A stretch of DNA of 64,000 nt from Lepus europaeus (GCF_033115175.1 NC_084835.1:84937948-85001947), one strand, 5' to 3'; shown: positions 23,006 through 34,559, counted from the stretch's first letter. A program made the numbers and translations. The notes: generated by a model not told the origin, from the sequence alone.

Positions 23006-25144
23006 TTGAACAGGACAGAGATGAGGAATAGAATCTTCCTTCTGGATTGACAGCTGTCTATTAAGCAGTCCTTTGGGAATTTAATTATTCAACTATAAAG
23101 CCCCCTAACTGTACTACATCTAGACTTTCCAACAATGCTCTGAGTAGGAAGATCTTATAGGAAACTGCATCTGACTTCTTGCAGACATCAAAGTATATAT
23201 GCTTTTAACGTAATTAGGAAGGGGAGGCAAGGAATGCGAGCTGCTTTGACTCTACATGTTTTGTATGATGTAAGCCATTCCCAACTTGAAAAACCCAAAC
23301 AAACTGAAAAAATAAACAATTAGTTTCCATTTGGAATGCCCCGAAACTGAAGCAATTTTATGAAAGTCTTACAAAACTATTGTTCCTGCTTACATTAACC
23401 ATTTTATCCCAGATGATATACTAGTCTATTGCTTAAGCCGTGATGTATTTGTTCTGCTTGCCCCATTCCCCTTGGTAAGCGGGTCCTTGGAATATGGTTG
23501 CTCCTGCCTGACCCAAATTCCTGTCTGCTCAGTTTTGGCCATCCCAGTGAGGACAGCCAAGACAAGCTGGAAACTCACTGTAGCTGTGGTAAGTAGTAAA
23601 AGAGTCATGGCTAAACGGGAGGGTGCCAGGTGTGGCCAGTCCAAAGCATCTAAACCATAGAACCAAGGCTTCAAACGAAGGCTTTAGCAGGAACCTCATG
23701 AGCATAACTGATTCTAGCAGGAATACCCTTCTGTGCTTCTCTTTCCTCTCCCCTTCCCACTGACATCCCCCAGGAGTAAAGCCCAGGACTGCTGGGATAT
23801 CTGAGACCCAGAAAGGAGAAGGATCCTCGCTCAGGGCCTTATAGCTGATAACCAGTAGAATCTTCCTCATCCCATGGATCAGCCTAAATACAAGACTTCA
23901 GAAAGTCGCAGGTAGCTGTGTACTGTCTCTTCAGGTAGGGTCTGGCTTTCAAAAATGTTGCCTGGCTAAGAAAACTTTGGGAGGAACATCCAGAGATGCA
24001 TTTTAACCTTTGGTTTTGTCCTGCTGCCCTGATAGCCTAACCCCACTTTGTGGATGTGGTCACACCCACAGTTGTCATACTCAGGGTGGCACTGGAGAGA
24101 GGGAGAAGGTGAGGCTTGTGGGGAAAGATGCCTTCCTGGGAAGCCTGCAGAACACACCTGGGAAGAGGCAGGCAGGATATAAGGAAACAGATTGGCACAT
24201 CATTACCCCAAAGTGCCTCCCTCTCCAGGCTGGACCAGACTTCCCCAGCCCCCACCCCAGTGGCACACTTGAGTCAGTCCAAGGGCAGATGATGGAACAC
24301 ATCAAAGCCATTTGGCCTGAGCTCTGCTGCCTGTGAAGGGAACCAACCCCTCCATAACTGCATGTCCTGTCTTCTAAAATTTGCAAAGTCAATAACAAAA
24401 GTCCCTTCAGTATTTTGTTTCCACGAAGTCACACCCTCTTTGCTCTGAAGGAAGGCATGGTGACTCCCTTTTGTCAAAGGTAGAGCGGAATCTTTTTTTC
24501 AGATATATTTGTTTCACTGCTTGTTATTCCCCTTGTTTGCAAAATATACGATTGGATTATATTTCCAATGTCTATGTAAAGTGTGCCAGATCTCTGTGTA
24601 AAGCCAAATCTCTCGGAAGTAGAGGATAAGGAATGCATGAAAGGAGATGGGGAGGGTTGATGTATTGTCACCTCGCTGTGAGCTGCTAGAGTGTCTCATT
24701 CTTTCTTCCTACACGCAGATCTTGAGCAGCGATAAAAGAAATGGATATGGTATATTACCCCTCCAATCCCATTCTCATGTCATATAGCCAGTATATTATG
24801 TCAGATGGCAGAAAGAGCCAGGAAGAAAAAGTAAGGCCATAGATAGGCTAGAGAGTGACAAGCAGGTGTTGTTTTACATAGAGTGGTCAGGGAAGGCTTG
24901 GCACCTGGGTAGAGACTGCAGAATGAGCGCGAGCCATCCATGCAGCTCTCTGTAGTGGAGCTCTCTGGGCCTAGGGAACAATTGGAATCGGTGACTCGTC
25001 AGGCTGTGGTGGGCCCTGCTGGAGTGGCACCCTTGCCCCTGCCCCCAGCTCCTCTGCGGCGCTCCGGGGTCTCCTGCACACTACCCAGGGCACCTGAGGC
25101 AGGCTCGTTCAAGGACCAAGCAGGACTCCAATGTATCTGCAGTC

Positions 25145-25940
25145 CCTGAGAGTTGAAGTCTGGGTTGCTGGGCCAGGCCTTGGTGTGGATGTGCACTACA
25201 TCTATCCGCTTCTCCGTTAATGGACATTTAGTCTGTTTCTACTTTCTATTATAAATGATGTTGCTGTGAATTTTGTGTATATTTTGTGTGCATATCTGTG
25301 ATTGTTTTGAAGCAGAACTGCTAGGTCATCATACAGTAACTCTCTGGTTAGCTCTTTGAGGGACTGCCAGACTGCTTCCCTAGGCCGCTGAGCCATGCTG
25401 TGTTCCTGCCAGTGCTGCACGAGAACCCCAGGGTCTCCACATCCCTCCTGGCGTGAGCTCGGGCTCACTTTTGATCACAGCCACCACAGTGGGTATGCAG
25501 TGGTATCTCCCTGTGGTTTGGGCTTGCGTTCCCCTAACGACTGATGCTGTGGAGTATCTGACCATGTGCTTCTTTGGTATTTGCATTTCTTTTTAGGATA
25601 AATGTCTCTTGTTCCTTTGCCCATTTTTTATTTGCTGTTTTAGTGTTGCCTTGTAAAATTCTCTGTATATTCTGGATATACTCGCTGTATAATTGCCAAA
25701 TATTTTCTCCCATTCTCTAGATTGTCTTTTCACTCTTGATAATGTTCTTTGAAGCACAATTTCATAATTTGTACCATTTAATAAGGTCTTATTTGTCCAT
25801 TTTTCCCTCCTTTGGTTGCTTATATTTTTGGTATCATTTTTTTTTTTGTTTAAAAAATCTAATCCAAAGTCTAGAAGAGATTTATGTTTTCTGCTAAGAG
25901 CTTTATATTTTTAATTAGCATTTTAAGCCCTCTTTACTTT
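25145..25940 (-). mobile_element. LINE-1 ORF2/3' relic, antisense
   Basis: Ordered L1 landmarks on the complement: taatggacatttagtctgt, ctgctaggtcatcatacagt, gaggga ctgccagactgctt, cagtggtatctccctgtgg, gtctcttgttcctttgccc, attttctcccattctctag and attgtcttttcactcttga. It is diverged with stops in all frames, and a young SINE ends it at 25941. Confidence 0.82.
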
Positions 25941-26306
25941 TTTTTTCTTTTTTCTTTTTTTTTCTTTTTTTTTGACAGGCAGATTGGACAGTGAGAGAGA
26001 GAGAGAGACAGAGAGAAAGGTCTTCCTTTTACCATTGGTTCACCCTCCAATGGCCTCTGTGGTCGGCGTGCTGCGGCCAGCGTACTGCGCTGATCTGAAG
26101 CCAGGAGCCAGGTGCTTCTCCTGGTCTCCCATGCGGGTGCAGGGCCCAAGCACTTGGGCCATCCTCCACTGCCTTACCGGGCCACAGCAGAGAGCTGGCC
26201 TGGAAGAGGGGCAACCGGGACAGAATCCGGCGCCCCAACTGGGACTAGAACCTGGTGTGCCAGCGCCGCAGATGAAGGATTAGCCTATTGAGCCGCGGCG
26301 CTGGCC
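25941..26306 (-). mobile_element. CSINE, young, with 12-nt target-site duplication
   Basis: Antisense full-length copy with a long T-rich tail, gacaggcagattggacagtg, and the head complement gagccgcggcgctggcc. The duplication CCTCTTTACTTT is seen at 25929-25940 and 26311-26322. Confidence 0.95.
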
Positions 26307-27122
26307 AAGTCCTCTTTACTTTAAGATAGGCTTATCCTTCTTGTGAAGAAGAATACACTATCTCCAAATTGTACAAATCAGTGTGATTAAAAACGAAAGG
26401 CTGGGTATCATTTGGGTCATACTGTTTGGTCCACACAGGTTTTCCCTTGATTCCCAGTATCTTCTTTCTGATGTCCTGGTTACTAAACTTTGGTACTTAT
26501 TTTTCCATATAATTTCCCATATAATTTTTAAACAAATGGAATTAACAATTTTTAGATTATAAATTAAATAGTTGAAAAAAACTGTTTCTACTTATTTACT
26601 GTTTCCTAATTAAGATTGTATGTACTGGCGCCAGAAGATGTTTCAAAATATTTACTCAGAGAAAACTTCATATGCATGTATTTACAAACCATCAGTTATT
26701 GTTTTTCATAGTGTGTTCATATCTACTCCAAGTATTCATGGAAGGAATTTCTAAGCAACATTTCTTTATTCCTATTCAATTCTTCTATAATCTAGAAACT
26801 GTATGATATTTCCTTAAAGTAGTGCTTTCTCATTTTTCTTATAAAAGTGTATAGCTCCATCTCAGATGACTGTTAAAATACAGAGAAGCAGAAAGAAAAG
26901 GCAACCCAGTGAAATCCCACCACCTACCCATAACCTCCGTCAGGGAGGGAGAGAGTTGAACTTGACTTCTGTTTGCATTTTCCCTGCAGAAGACTCTGGA
27001 AACTCAAAGCCCCAGGAATGAAAAGCAGCATCTGGCTCCCAGTGTCTTACAGAAAGGTTTTGGATGGTGCATCTTTGTTCCTGAACACCGAAGTCATTGC
27101 TGTCACTGCTTTTGCCTTGCAG

Positions 27123-27315
27123 GTTCCACTCCTTCCTGCTCTTCATGGGCCATCCCCCGTACGCGATTCGGGAGGTGAACATAACCAAGTTCTGCAGGAC
27201 CATCAGTGAGTTTGCGCTGGAGTACCGCACCACCAGGGAGAGGGTTCTGCAGCAGAAACAGAAACGGGCCACCCACAGGGAGAGAAACAAGACCAGAGGG
27301 AAGATGATCACGGAC
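27123..27315 (+). CDS. FHOD3: FHOD3 coding exon: post-FH2 basic helix
   Basis: This 193-nt exon enters with the last base of the split arginine codon and leaves in phase 0, covering residues 272-336. It reads [19 protein letters not shown] at the FH2 C-terminus. An extended charged helix follows, with [19 protein letters not shown] and [13 protein letters not shown]. The basic, glutamine-rich part is typical of the post-FH2 region of FHOD formins. The acceptor is CCTTGCAG and the donor GTAAGT. In muscle transcripts the next exon should be the 24-nt microexon, otherwise the SGKFSG exon. Both joins are in phase. Confidence 0.97.
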
Positions 27316-27420
27316 GTAAGTCTCGCGAGCTCTGTCTCCAGGGCACCTGTTGTGAAAGCACAGCCGTCAGGCCTCCCCAGTGTGCAAGCTCTGCCCTTTT
27401 TCTTCCAACAAGAAACAATC

Positions 27421-27751
27421 CATTTTTTTTCCCTTTAATTTGAGACACAGAGTTATAGACAGAAAGAGGGAGAGACATAGAGAGGGAGAGACAGAGAGAA
27501 AGGTCTTCCATCGCTGGTTCACTCCCCAATGGCTGCAATGGCCAGAGGTGGGCCCATCCGAAGCCAGGAGCTTCTCCAGGTCTCCCATGTGGGTGCAGGG
27601 GCCCAAGCACTGGGGCCAACTTCTGCTGCTTTCCTAGGCCATTAACAGGAAGCTAGATTGGAAGAGGAGCAGCTGGGACACGAATTGGCACCCATATGGA
27701 ATGCCAGTGCCGCAAGTAGAGACAGCCTACTGTGCCACAGCGCTGGTCCCG
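27421..27751 (-). mobile_element. CSINE, older subfamily
   Basis: Reverse-oriented copy with tttgagacacagagttatag, gctggttcactccccaatgg, ggtctcccatgtgggtgcag and the head complement gtgccacagcgctggtccc. Confidence 0.9.
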
Positions 27752-28409
27752 GATTCTGTTCTCCAGCTGCCTCGCCTCTGATTCTGTAGATGTCTGCTGT
27801 ATATGGAAAGTGAGGGAGAGCATGTGTTGGTGCAGGAGCAAGTAGCTTGCAGGGGCACGTTGTACCATGTGAATGACACCAAATGCTTAGTTCCCTGTCA
27901 ACCCTGCGATATGAGAAACATTGGATGAGAAAAGGAAAATTTCCACTAAAGGAACTGTACTGGTGTGGAATTGACTCAGAACTCTAATCATTGCAAACAG
28001 TGCTGTATAACCCATCACTCAATACGTGAGCCACCCAACTGGGGGCGTCTTAGTAGACGAACTCATGTGATTGTTGGAAGACAGAGTCCGACAGGCTTTT
28101 GACGGTCCCTGGAGTCACAGAACAGCAGGTGGGAAGAGAATCCAGAGTTTGTGAGTCCAGCAGCAGTGTCCCTGCTGCACTTTGGGGTCCACCCCCCACT
28201 TCCTTCATCTCCCCACCTCAACCACAAGCCTACCCAGGCCCTGGGTGCACAGGGTGTTCAAATGGCACTTGCTCAGTGAGTAGAGGCTGTGTGAAGGTGC
28301 CTGGGACAGAAAGGGGCAGATCTCTTGTCCATTGTTAGTGGGTGATAAGCCTGTTCCAGGCAGAAGGGAAGCTTTTTGGGACTTCTCTTTTGCTCACTAC
28401 ATATTGTTC

Positions 28410-28780
28410 TTTTTTTTATTATTTGTTTATTTGAAAAATTGACACACACACACACACACACACACAGAGGAGGGAGGGAGGGAGGGAGGGAGAGAGAGAG
28501 AGAGAGAGAGACAGAGAAAGAACTTTCACCCATTGGTTCACTCTCCAAATGACTGCAACAGGTAGGGGCTGGGCCAGGCTAAAGCCTAGAGCCAGGAACT
28601 CTATCCTGGTCTCCCACATGGGTGGCATGGGCCAAATACTGATCCATCTTCCGTTGCCTTCTAAGGTTCATTGGCACGGAGCTGGGTCAGAAGTGGAGCA
28701 GCCAAGTCCTGAACCCCTGCTCTGATCCAGGATGCCAGCCTAACAAGTGACAGCTTAAGCTATGGCTCCACACGGCCGAC
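28410..28780 (-). mobile_element. CSINE carrying an expanded CA/GGGA/GA array
   Basis: Reverse-oriented older copy in which the CT-rich part of the SINE has expanded into a compound microsatellite (28442-28512). It continues with cattggttcactctccaaat and ggtctcccacatgggtggc. The diverged head lies near ggctccacacggcc. Confidence 0.85.
28442..28512. repeat. Compound microsatellite (AC)n-(GGGA)n-(GA)n
   Basis: A 25-nt AC run (28442-28466), then GGAG repeats, then a GA run to about 28512. It is likely hypervariable. Confidence 0.93.
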
Positions 28781-29902
28781 GTACTATGCAGTCTTACTTG
28801 GACTCACTCAGGGAGAACAGTTTCTTTCCATACTGATGGATTAAAGCCTACTGAAGATCCCTTCAGTGTGGTTCTTTTCATCATTTAGATTGGTGTCTAT
28901 GTGCTTCCTCCATCGGTGCATGTATCTGAGTGGCACATGGGCTCTCGGTGATACCCGGAGTGGAATGAGGAAGATTGAAGCCCTGGGGAGTGGCATCGTG
29001 GGGGAGGGTGCGTCACTTATAAGACTCAACTGACTTCAAGTAGAGGTTGGGCGAGGCAGAAAATTCACTTGGAAGAGCTCATGGAAGCTGCTTTCTGTGG
29101 CCAGATGTGTGCATGCATGCGGCTGTCCAAACAGAAGGCACATGGGCCCTGCTCTCGCAGGAGTCCACATTCCTGAAGGGTCTGACCCCCACGTGGAAAC
29201 TGGGTGCATTAACCTAGAAATGCTGTTGTGATTTTAGGACAGTTCTGAAGAGAACCGAGGACCGATGAATCCCCTACCTTCTGCCTCCGCCCCAACCTCT
29301 CGTTTCCTTGAAAGGGAGTGCTTGGCCCCCTTTCTCTGGGAAGAGCCCCCTCTGCAGCCCCTCTGTGGGTCTGGTGCCATCGCCACAGCTGAGAGACATC
29401 TGTCTCCTCTCCTGCAGGCTGGGTTCAATGGGAGGGGTGTTCACCCTCTGGGAGGACAGTGACTTGGGCGGCAAATTGAATCCACTTGGGCAAACTGTGG
29501 CCCACATTTCATTCCAGGGTTTTATTTTAGTGGAAATGCGACACACTGGAGGGTGAAAAGTCCAAGCCCAATGTGCTTATAGTTAGGAAGACACATCAAA
29601 ATTTCTTGCCAAATTCTTGAGAATTTTTTTTACAGATCCCACTAATTTTTAAATTCTGTGCTTCCCTGAAAACATGCAGCTTTTCATAGTTATAGACAGA
29701 GGTAAATGTTTCTAGGGTTTGACTTTAAAAATACTTAAATTCCCGTTAAAAGTTAGGCTTGTGGGCTACTAGTTCACGTTTTTCAGTGGTCGGAGGCATT
29801 ATTTGAGTAGAAAGCCTGCCACCTGCTGGAAGACCAGGATATTGTAACTTTTCCTCTTGGTTAGTAAATGCTCCTTGGGTGCACCAAAGAAAGACGTGAA
29901 TG

Positions 29903-30220
29903 CAGCTGACCCTATGTATCTGTGGATTCCACCACAGATCAAAAATATTTGAAAAAAATTGCAGCTGTGTTGAAAATGTCCAGAGTTTTTGCCTTGTCAT
30001 TACTCCCTCAACAATACAGCATCACAACTATTTATATAGCTTTCAATTATATTAAGTATTATAATCTCAAGGTGATTTAAATTACATTGGGAGCTTGTGT
30101 GTAGGTTCTATGCTAAACTATGCTGTTTAAGGCACTGGAGCATCCTTGGATTTCGGTGTCTCTGAGAGTCCTGGGACCCATCTGTCACAGATACCAGGGA
30201 CAATTATCTAACAAAAGACA
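29903..30220 (-). mobile_element. TcMar-Tigger (MER2-like) DNA transposon relic
   Basis: The pattern of gctgaccctatgtatctgtg, gattccaccacagatcaaaa, ttgccttgtcattactccct, caatacagcatcacaactat, tatattaagtattataatc, tccttggatttcggtgtc and gagtcctgggaccca reproduces the order of a MER2-like element in reverse. It is non-autonomous and inactive. Confidence 0.75.
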
Positions 30221-30719
30221 AGCTCTCTCTCAGCTGTGTCACCTCTGGTTAGAGAGTCACCCATACCCAACTTAAGCAACTGAAAACAAAAGCAGACCAG
30301 AAGTCGTGGGTTTTGGATCCCCTGAATGTTGGAAGTGGAAGATTTTAGAGAAATAGCCCATAGTGAGTCACTTCTAATTTTGGTGTTGAATAAAGGAACA
30401 GGGAAGCGGTAGCAATGAAAGAGAGACCAGAAGTCGCAGGGTCAGCCCTGACCACCCTGTGTTGTTACGGTCGCCTGGACCAGCCTTGGGTGTGTCTCCC
30501 TCTGCTTCTTTCCCTGTTTCTGGTATGCAGAGGGGTTCCTTTCTTCTAACCTCGAGGTCCTCCCAGCTAAGGGTCGCTGTGAAACTAACTCCTCTTGCAA
30601 AACTGGTGCTGGAACGAACGGTGGCATAGAGAAGGTCACACAGCAGCTGTGGCCCTTCCTGGTGCCACTGAGCCCAGAAGTGAAAACTCCAGGACTTTCA
30701 CATTGGGGGGCAGTCGGCC

Positions 30720-30870
30720 TCCTGGCTGAAACCCTCACCCTGCCTCAGCCCCAGCTTCCCCTTTGTAAAGAGGGAATTACGGTTACCATAGGGATGTTGA
30801 GAGGGCCAGGGGTGTTGTGTGTTCAGCACCTTGCACGTGTGCTCACAGCTGAAAGCAGCGCCACTGTCAT
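30720..30870 (+). mobile_element. MIR-like SINE fragment
   Basis: It contains the MIR-type central block ctgcctcagccccagcttcc followed by tttgtaaagagggaattacg and gttcagcaccttgcacgtg. The similarity is weak and old. Confidence 0.45.
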
Positions 30871-31796
30871 CAAACAAGATGACCAGGGGTTGGAGCGTGG
30901 CTGTCTTTCCACGGGGGTAGGGCAATGTGGAAGGTGACAACCAGAAGTTCTTGTCATTTCACTGCCAAAAAGTATAAGGTGCTTCTCCAAAAGCTCATGT
31001 CTGATTTGCTGGCCTGGTCTTGTAACCTCCCGGGAAACACCGATATGGAAGGTGGGTTTAACTTAAAGTCAGAAGATGGACATGACTTGCCGCACTTGAT
31101 GTATTTTTAGAAAAGGAAATTTGTATTTAAAGTCATGCAAAGAGGCTTAGTGAGAAGTCGTGAACAGTACAGACAGTTCAGGTGGCCAGCATGAGGGACA
31201 GGAGGCTCTAGAACAGACTGCATCTCATGTCTCTGGGGAGAGGTGACAGGAAACGTGCAGCTTGGACCCTTGTTGCACTTGTCCTGTCTGGCCTGGACAT
31301 AGAAAGATAAAAGGACTGAGTGTAAGACCCGGGCCCTCAGCTGGGGCAGGGTGGGCCAGCACTCGGGATGAGAGGGCAGAGCTAGGTCAGTCACGGCTGT
31401 GTGCTTGCTGCTTACTGTGGCCCTGACTGCCCAGCAGGTGCCAGTAGCCCATCAGGACATGGCTAGCCTTGCAGCAGGCCCCAGAGCTGGGAGGTTGGTG
31501 GTGGCCCAGGAACCAGGTCAGCTGATGACTGACCTCCTGGGCAGCCTCAGGGTATGAGCTTGAGTTCTGCAAGTGCCCCCCTCCAACTTTGGCCAAAACT
31601 GTCCTGGGAGCTCAGGGAGGGTTGTCCAGATGAGATGGGGGGGGGGGAGGGGCTGGCAGCTCCTCATGCAATAAGCTGTCCTCTGGTGGTGGTGGCCATT
31701 TTCTTTGCAATCTGCTGTGACATTGGGATGCTCTCATCTTTGCTGACTTCTGTGCCTTCTAAGAATCACTTCTGTCTTCCCTGTCCTGTCGAGTAG

Positions 31797-31820
31797 ACTG
31801 AGGACGAGGACGAAGTTGAG
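31797..31820 (+). CDS. FHOD3: FHOD3 muscle-specific microexon (TEDEDEVE, CK2 site)
   Basis: Between a pyrimidine-rich acceptor (ending GAGTAG) and a GTATGA donor lies a 24-nt, phase 0-0 exon. It encodes T-E-D-E-D-E-V-E, exactly the T(D/E)5XE motif. In FHOD3 such an eight-residue insertion after the FH2 domain defines the muscle isoform. CK2 phosphorylation of its threonine is reported to target the protein to myofibrils and stabilise it. The exon follows ...KMITD and precedes SGKFSG, the position known for that insertion. Inclusion or skipping leaves the frame unchanged. It is too short to be found by ORF length, and the call rests on motif, phase and splice sites. Confidence 0.92.
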
Positions 31821-32699
31821 GTATGACTGTTGTCCAACGTGAAGATGCCACGTGTGCTCCCATGTGTCACAGAGCCTAATCGGACGTAATCAGCATGAAG
31901 TGTCAGCACCATGCAGACTTTAAACCGTGCACGGGCGTTTTCTGGTTGATTTTTGTGTGATCACTAACCACTAGCAGGGGTTCTCGTGCTGTGTGTGCCA
32001 GGGGACTAAAGGGTTAACTGCATCTTCCAAGCTGTTCCTGAGTCCAGGCTGATCAGGGGCCCTGTCCTGAGTGGCAGCTTAGTGGCTGTCTCTCTACTAC
32101 TGGGAAAATAAACAAGGGATTTTATTTCCAGGCCAAGACTTTTTGGCAACTCAGGTATGAGAACCAGATTCTAGAATAACCACATAAAGAGTCCTAAAAC
32201 CACAAAGGAAGTGGGCAGTGGCCAAAATCCAAGCTAGAGCCTCTGTCATCAGCCAGGGAGCAGCCTCTGATGGGTGCCCATTTCCTGGATTGGCATCTGT
32301 GGATTTGTGTGTGCAGAGCTGGGAGGGAAGGGAATCCTGCCCCTGAACCTGGGTGCAGGTGCATGAAACAGAGACCACGTTGGGGATGACTGGCCCTGGA
32401 AAAAGAGGAGGGGGCATTGTAGATGGTACAGGTCACAGCTTCCCTCTGGGCCCTCTTGCCGTGGCTGAGACACTGGGTGAAACAGGAAGCCAGGAATCTA
32501 CGGAGCTGCCCTTCTGTTGTTCATCCAGATGTCTGGCTTTCTGTTTAGACTGTGTTCTGGCACAGCCCTTGCAAAACATACATTCCCGGCCTTGTCCAGT
32601 TAGAGAAAAACCACCATGTATGTGTAGTGCTTATTAAGAGAACCAGATTCTCTACAGAACCACAAGTAGTGAGTGTTGCCGCATGCAGATGCAGCATGA

Positions 32700-32795
32700 A
32701 CTTGTGTGTCGCAGTCTGATCTGGGCCCTGACACTACACCCCTTGGGGCCACCTTAATCTTGGAAGCCCTCAGTTTCCTTTCCTTTAATGTGAGA
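32700..32795 (+). mobile_element. MIR-like SINE fragment
   Basis: It contains gatctgggccctgacacta and ccttggggccacctta, then ccctcagtttcctttccttt and gtgagatggga, in the order of the MIR core and 3' half. It is diverged. Confidence 0.5.
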
Positions 32796-32828
32796 TGGGA
32801 CCAGATCTACAAGAAAACTTCCCAACTC

Positions 32829-33148
32829 CTTTTTTTTTTTTTTTTAATTTTATTTATTTGAAAGGCAGAGTGACAGAGAGGGAGAAAGAGATCTGTCTGT
32901 TGGTTCACTCCCCAATGGTCACAATGGCTAGGGGTGGGCAAGACCAAAGCCAGGGGCCTTGGACTCCAACTGGGTCTCCTCCATGGGTGGCAGGGACCCC
33001 AAGTACTTGGGCCGTCTTCCACTGCTTTCCCAAGAGCATTAAGAGAAAACTGGTTCATAAGAGGGGCAGTTGGGACTCAAACAAGCACTGTTATGGGATG
33101 CTAGCATCATAGATGGTGGCTTAACCAGCTGCACAACACCCACCCTAC
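32829..33148 (-). mobile_element. CSINE, older subfamily
   Basis: Reverse-oriented copy with a poly(T) tail complement, tttgaaaggcagagtgacag, ttggttcactccccaatgg, ggtctcctccatgggtggca and the head complement gctgcacaacacccaccc. Confidence 0.9.
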
Positions 33149-33699
33149 CAACTTTTACCATTGTGTGGTTCTGTATGGACCACACAGTGTTAACATGTAA
33201 CATTGTGTGGACTGAATTCGCTTTTGCAGCTCTGCCATTGTGATAGTTATGAGAACTTGAACTGCTTTCAAGAACTAGATGAAACAGATAAAGTTTGATA
33301 CATTTGAATAACAAAACATTTCAATCTTTTTATCAGGGCTTTGGTGTTAGAAACAAATTTGTTTTCCGGGGTTGTTTTTGTTGTTGTTTTCAGCTCTCGC
33401 CAGAGCTGATGCCAGTCCCACGAGCAGGCACCAGGGAGACATTCAGAGTGCTGCTCCAGTGCATGGATGGGTGGGGTCTTCTGGGGCCCAGGAGCTTCCA
33501 CGTCTAAGAACAAGTCTTCCTGTAGAGGCAGATGTTTTGACTTGGGTTGGCAACCCCATTGACTGTTGTAACTAATGCATTTGCAACGTGCTTGCAAAAA
33601 TGAAGGAAGAAGGTTTTCCTTCAGCAAAACTCTCCTAAGCTTGAGTTGGCTTTTGAAGAGTCTCCCTCCCCTCGTAACTTGCCCTTCTTGGTTTTGCAG

Positions 33700-33874
33700 T
33701 CCGGCAAGTTCTCTGGCACTTCCCCGGCTCCTCCGAGCCAGCCGCAGGGTCTGAACTATGCCGACGACGCTGCTGAACATGAGAACATGAAGGCTGTGCT
33801 GAAAACCTCTTCCCCCGCCATGGAGGATGCCACCCCGGTGCTGGGTGTCCGCACTCGCAGCCGTGCGAGCCGAG
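33700..33874 (+). CDS. FHOD3: FHOD3 coding exon: linker between FH2 and DAD
   Basis: This 175-nt exon enters in phase 0 and leaves in phase 1 (split glycine G|GA), covering residues 345-403. It reads SGKFSGTSPAPPSQPQGLN, then AAEHENMKAVLKTSSPAME, then GVRTRSRASR. It is a low-complexity, Ser/Pro-rich and probably disordered linker between the FH2 domain and the autoinhibitory C-terminus. The acceptor is GTTTTGCAG and the donor GTAACT, which is weaker than its neighbours. Confidence 0.96.
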
Positions 33875-34164
33875 GTAACTAGTGGCAGGGTGGGGTTTGT
33901 CCTCTTGGTTTGGCCATCTCCTGGGGCCTGTGGTCTCTGCTGCAGGATGCCAAGTGCTGCTGCGGGGTGCTAAGTACTGCTCCCAGCTGTAGGCTCCCCA
34001 GGACTCTGGTGACCAAATCACCCACTTTCCCCTATTAGCACCATCAGGACTGACCTTCATAGCTTCGCCTCAGAAGCCAAGAACACTCCTCAAAGTGTTG
34101 TTGACTTTGCACAACAGGGCTTCTTCCAATGCATCCTCATGGCATGAAGTCAGGGCTGGCTAAT

Positions 34165-34348
34165 TGCAGCCTGCAAGTCACATTCAGTCTGCTTCCATTC
34201 TTTGCAAATAAAGTTTCATTGGAACCCAACTTTGATTATCCCATTGGTATATCTAATGTCTGCTTTGCACTGCAATGGCAGAGATGAGCCTTTTAGGACC
34301 TGAAGAGCCCAAAATATTTATCCTACAAAGTTTGCCAGCCACTGGATT
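34165..34348 (-). mobile_element. hAT-type non-autonomous DNA transposon relic
   Basis: It shows tttgcaaataaagtttcatt, ggaacccaac, ctgctttgcactgcaatggc, agagatgagcc, aaaatatttatcctacaaag and tttgccagccactgg, which follow the order of a common old hAT-Charlie-type element read in reverse. Confidence 0.55.
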
Positions 34349-34559
34349 AAACCAGTAACCCTCCCGGTAGAGGCAGAGACCAAACTAAAATTTCAAGGTA
34401 GTAAGTAGTTTCCAGATTTGGTTATAATTGGAAGGGATTTTTAAGTTTGACTTAAGAATTAGTGTTTTACATCTGAAAGTGTTCACTCTTGTTTCCCTGG
34501 TCTGATCTGAAACCATGTTGACTCCTTGCCCAAGCCCTGAATATCGCTACTGGCAGGAT

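Larger units (their letters stand above)
21469..27122 (+). other. FHOD3: FHOD3 intron (5.7 kb)
   Basis: GTAAGT donor and CCTTGCAG acceptor. It includes an old antisense SINE (21875-22143), a young sense SINE (22677-23005), an antisense L1 relic (about 25145-25940) and a young antisense SINE (25941-26306). The stretch from 23015 to 25140 shows no recognisable repeat or exon. Confidence 0.8.
27316..31796 (+). other. FHOD3: FHOD3 intron upstream of the muscle microexon (4.5 kb)
   Basis: GTAAGT donor. The acceptor is GTCGAGTAG after a pyrimidine-rich tract (tctgtcttccctgtcctg). It contains antisense CSINEs at 27421-27751 and 28410-28780, a Tigger-like relic at about 29903-30220, a MIR-like fragment near 30720-30870 and an 11-nt G run at 31637. 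The remaining sequence shows nothing nameable. Confidence 0.8.
31821..33699 (+). other. FHOD3: FHOD3 intron downstream of the microexon
   Basis: GTATGA donor and GTTTTGCAG acceptor. Within 150 nt of the microexon are a GCATG at 31893-31897 and an ACTAAC at 31963-31968, which match the cores bound by RBFOX and QKI splicing regulators. A MIR-like fragment near 32700-32795 and an antisense CSINE (32829-33148) follow. Confidence 0.75.

Noticed and set aside
28442..28512. Short direct repeats that could be mistaken for a CRISPR-like or regulatory array.
   Set aside because: They are dinucleotide and tetranucleotide microsatellites inside a SINE. There is no repeat-spacer structure, and the genome is mammalian.
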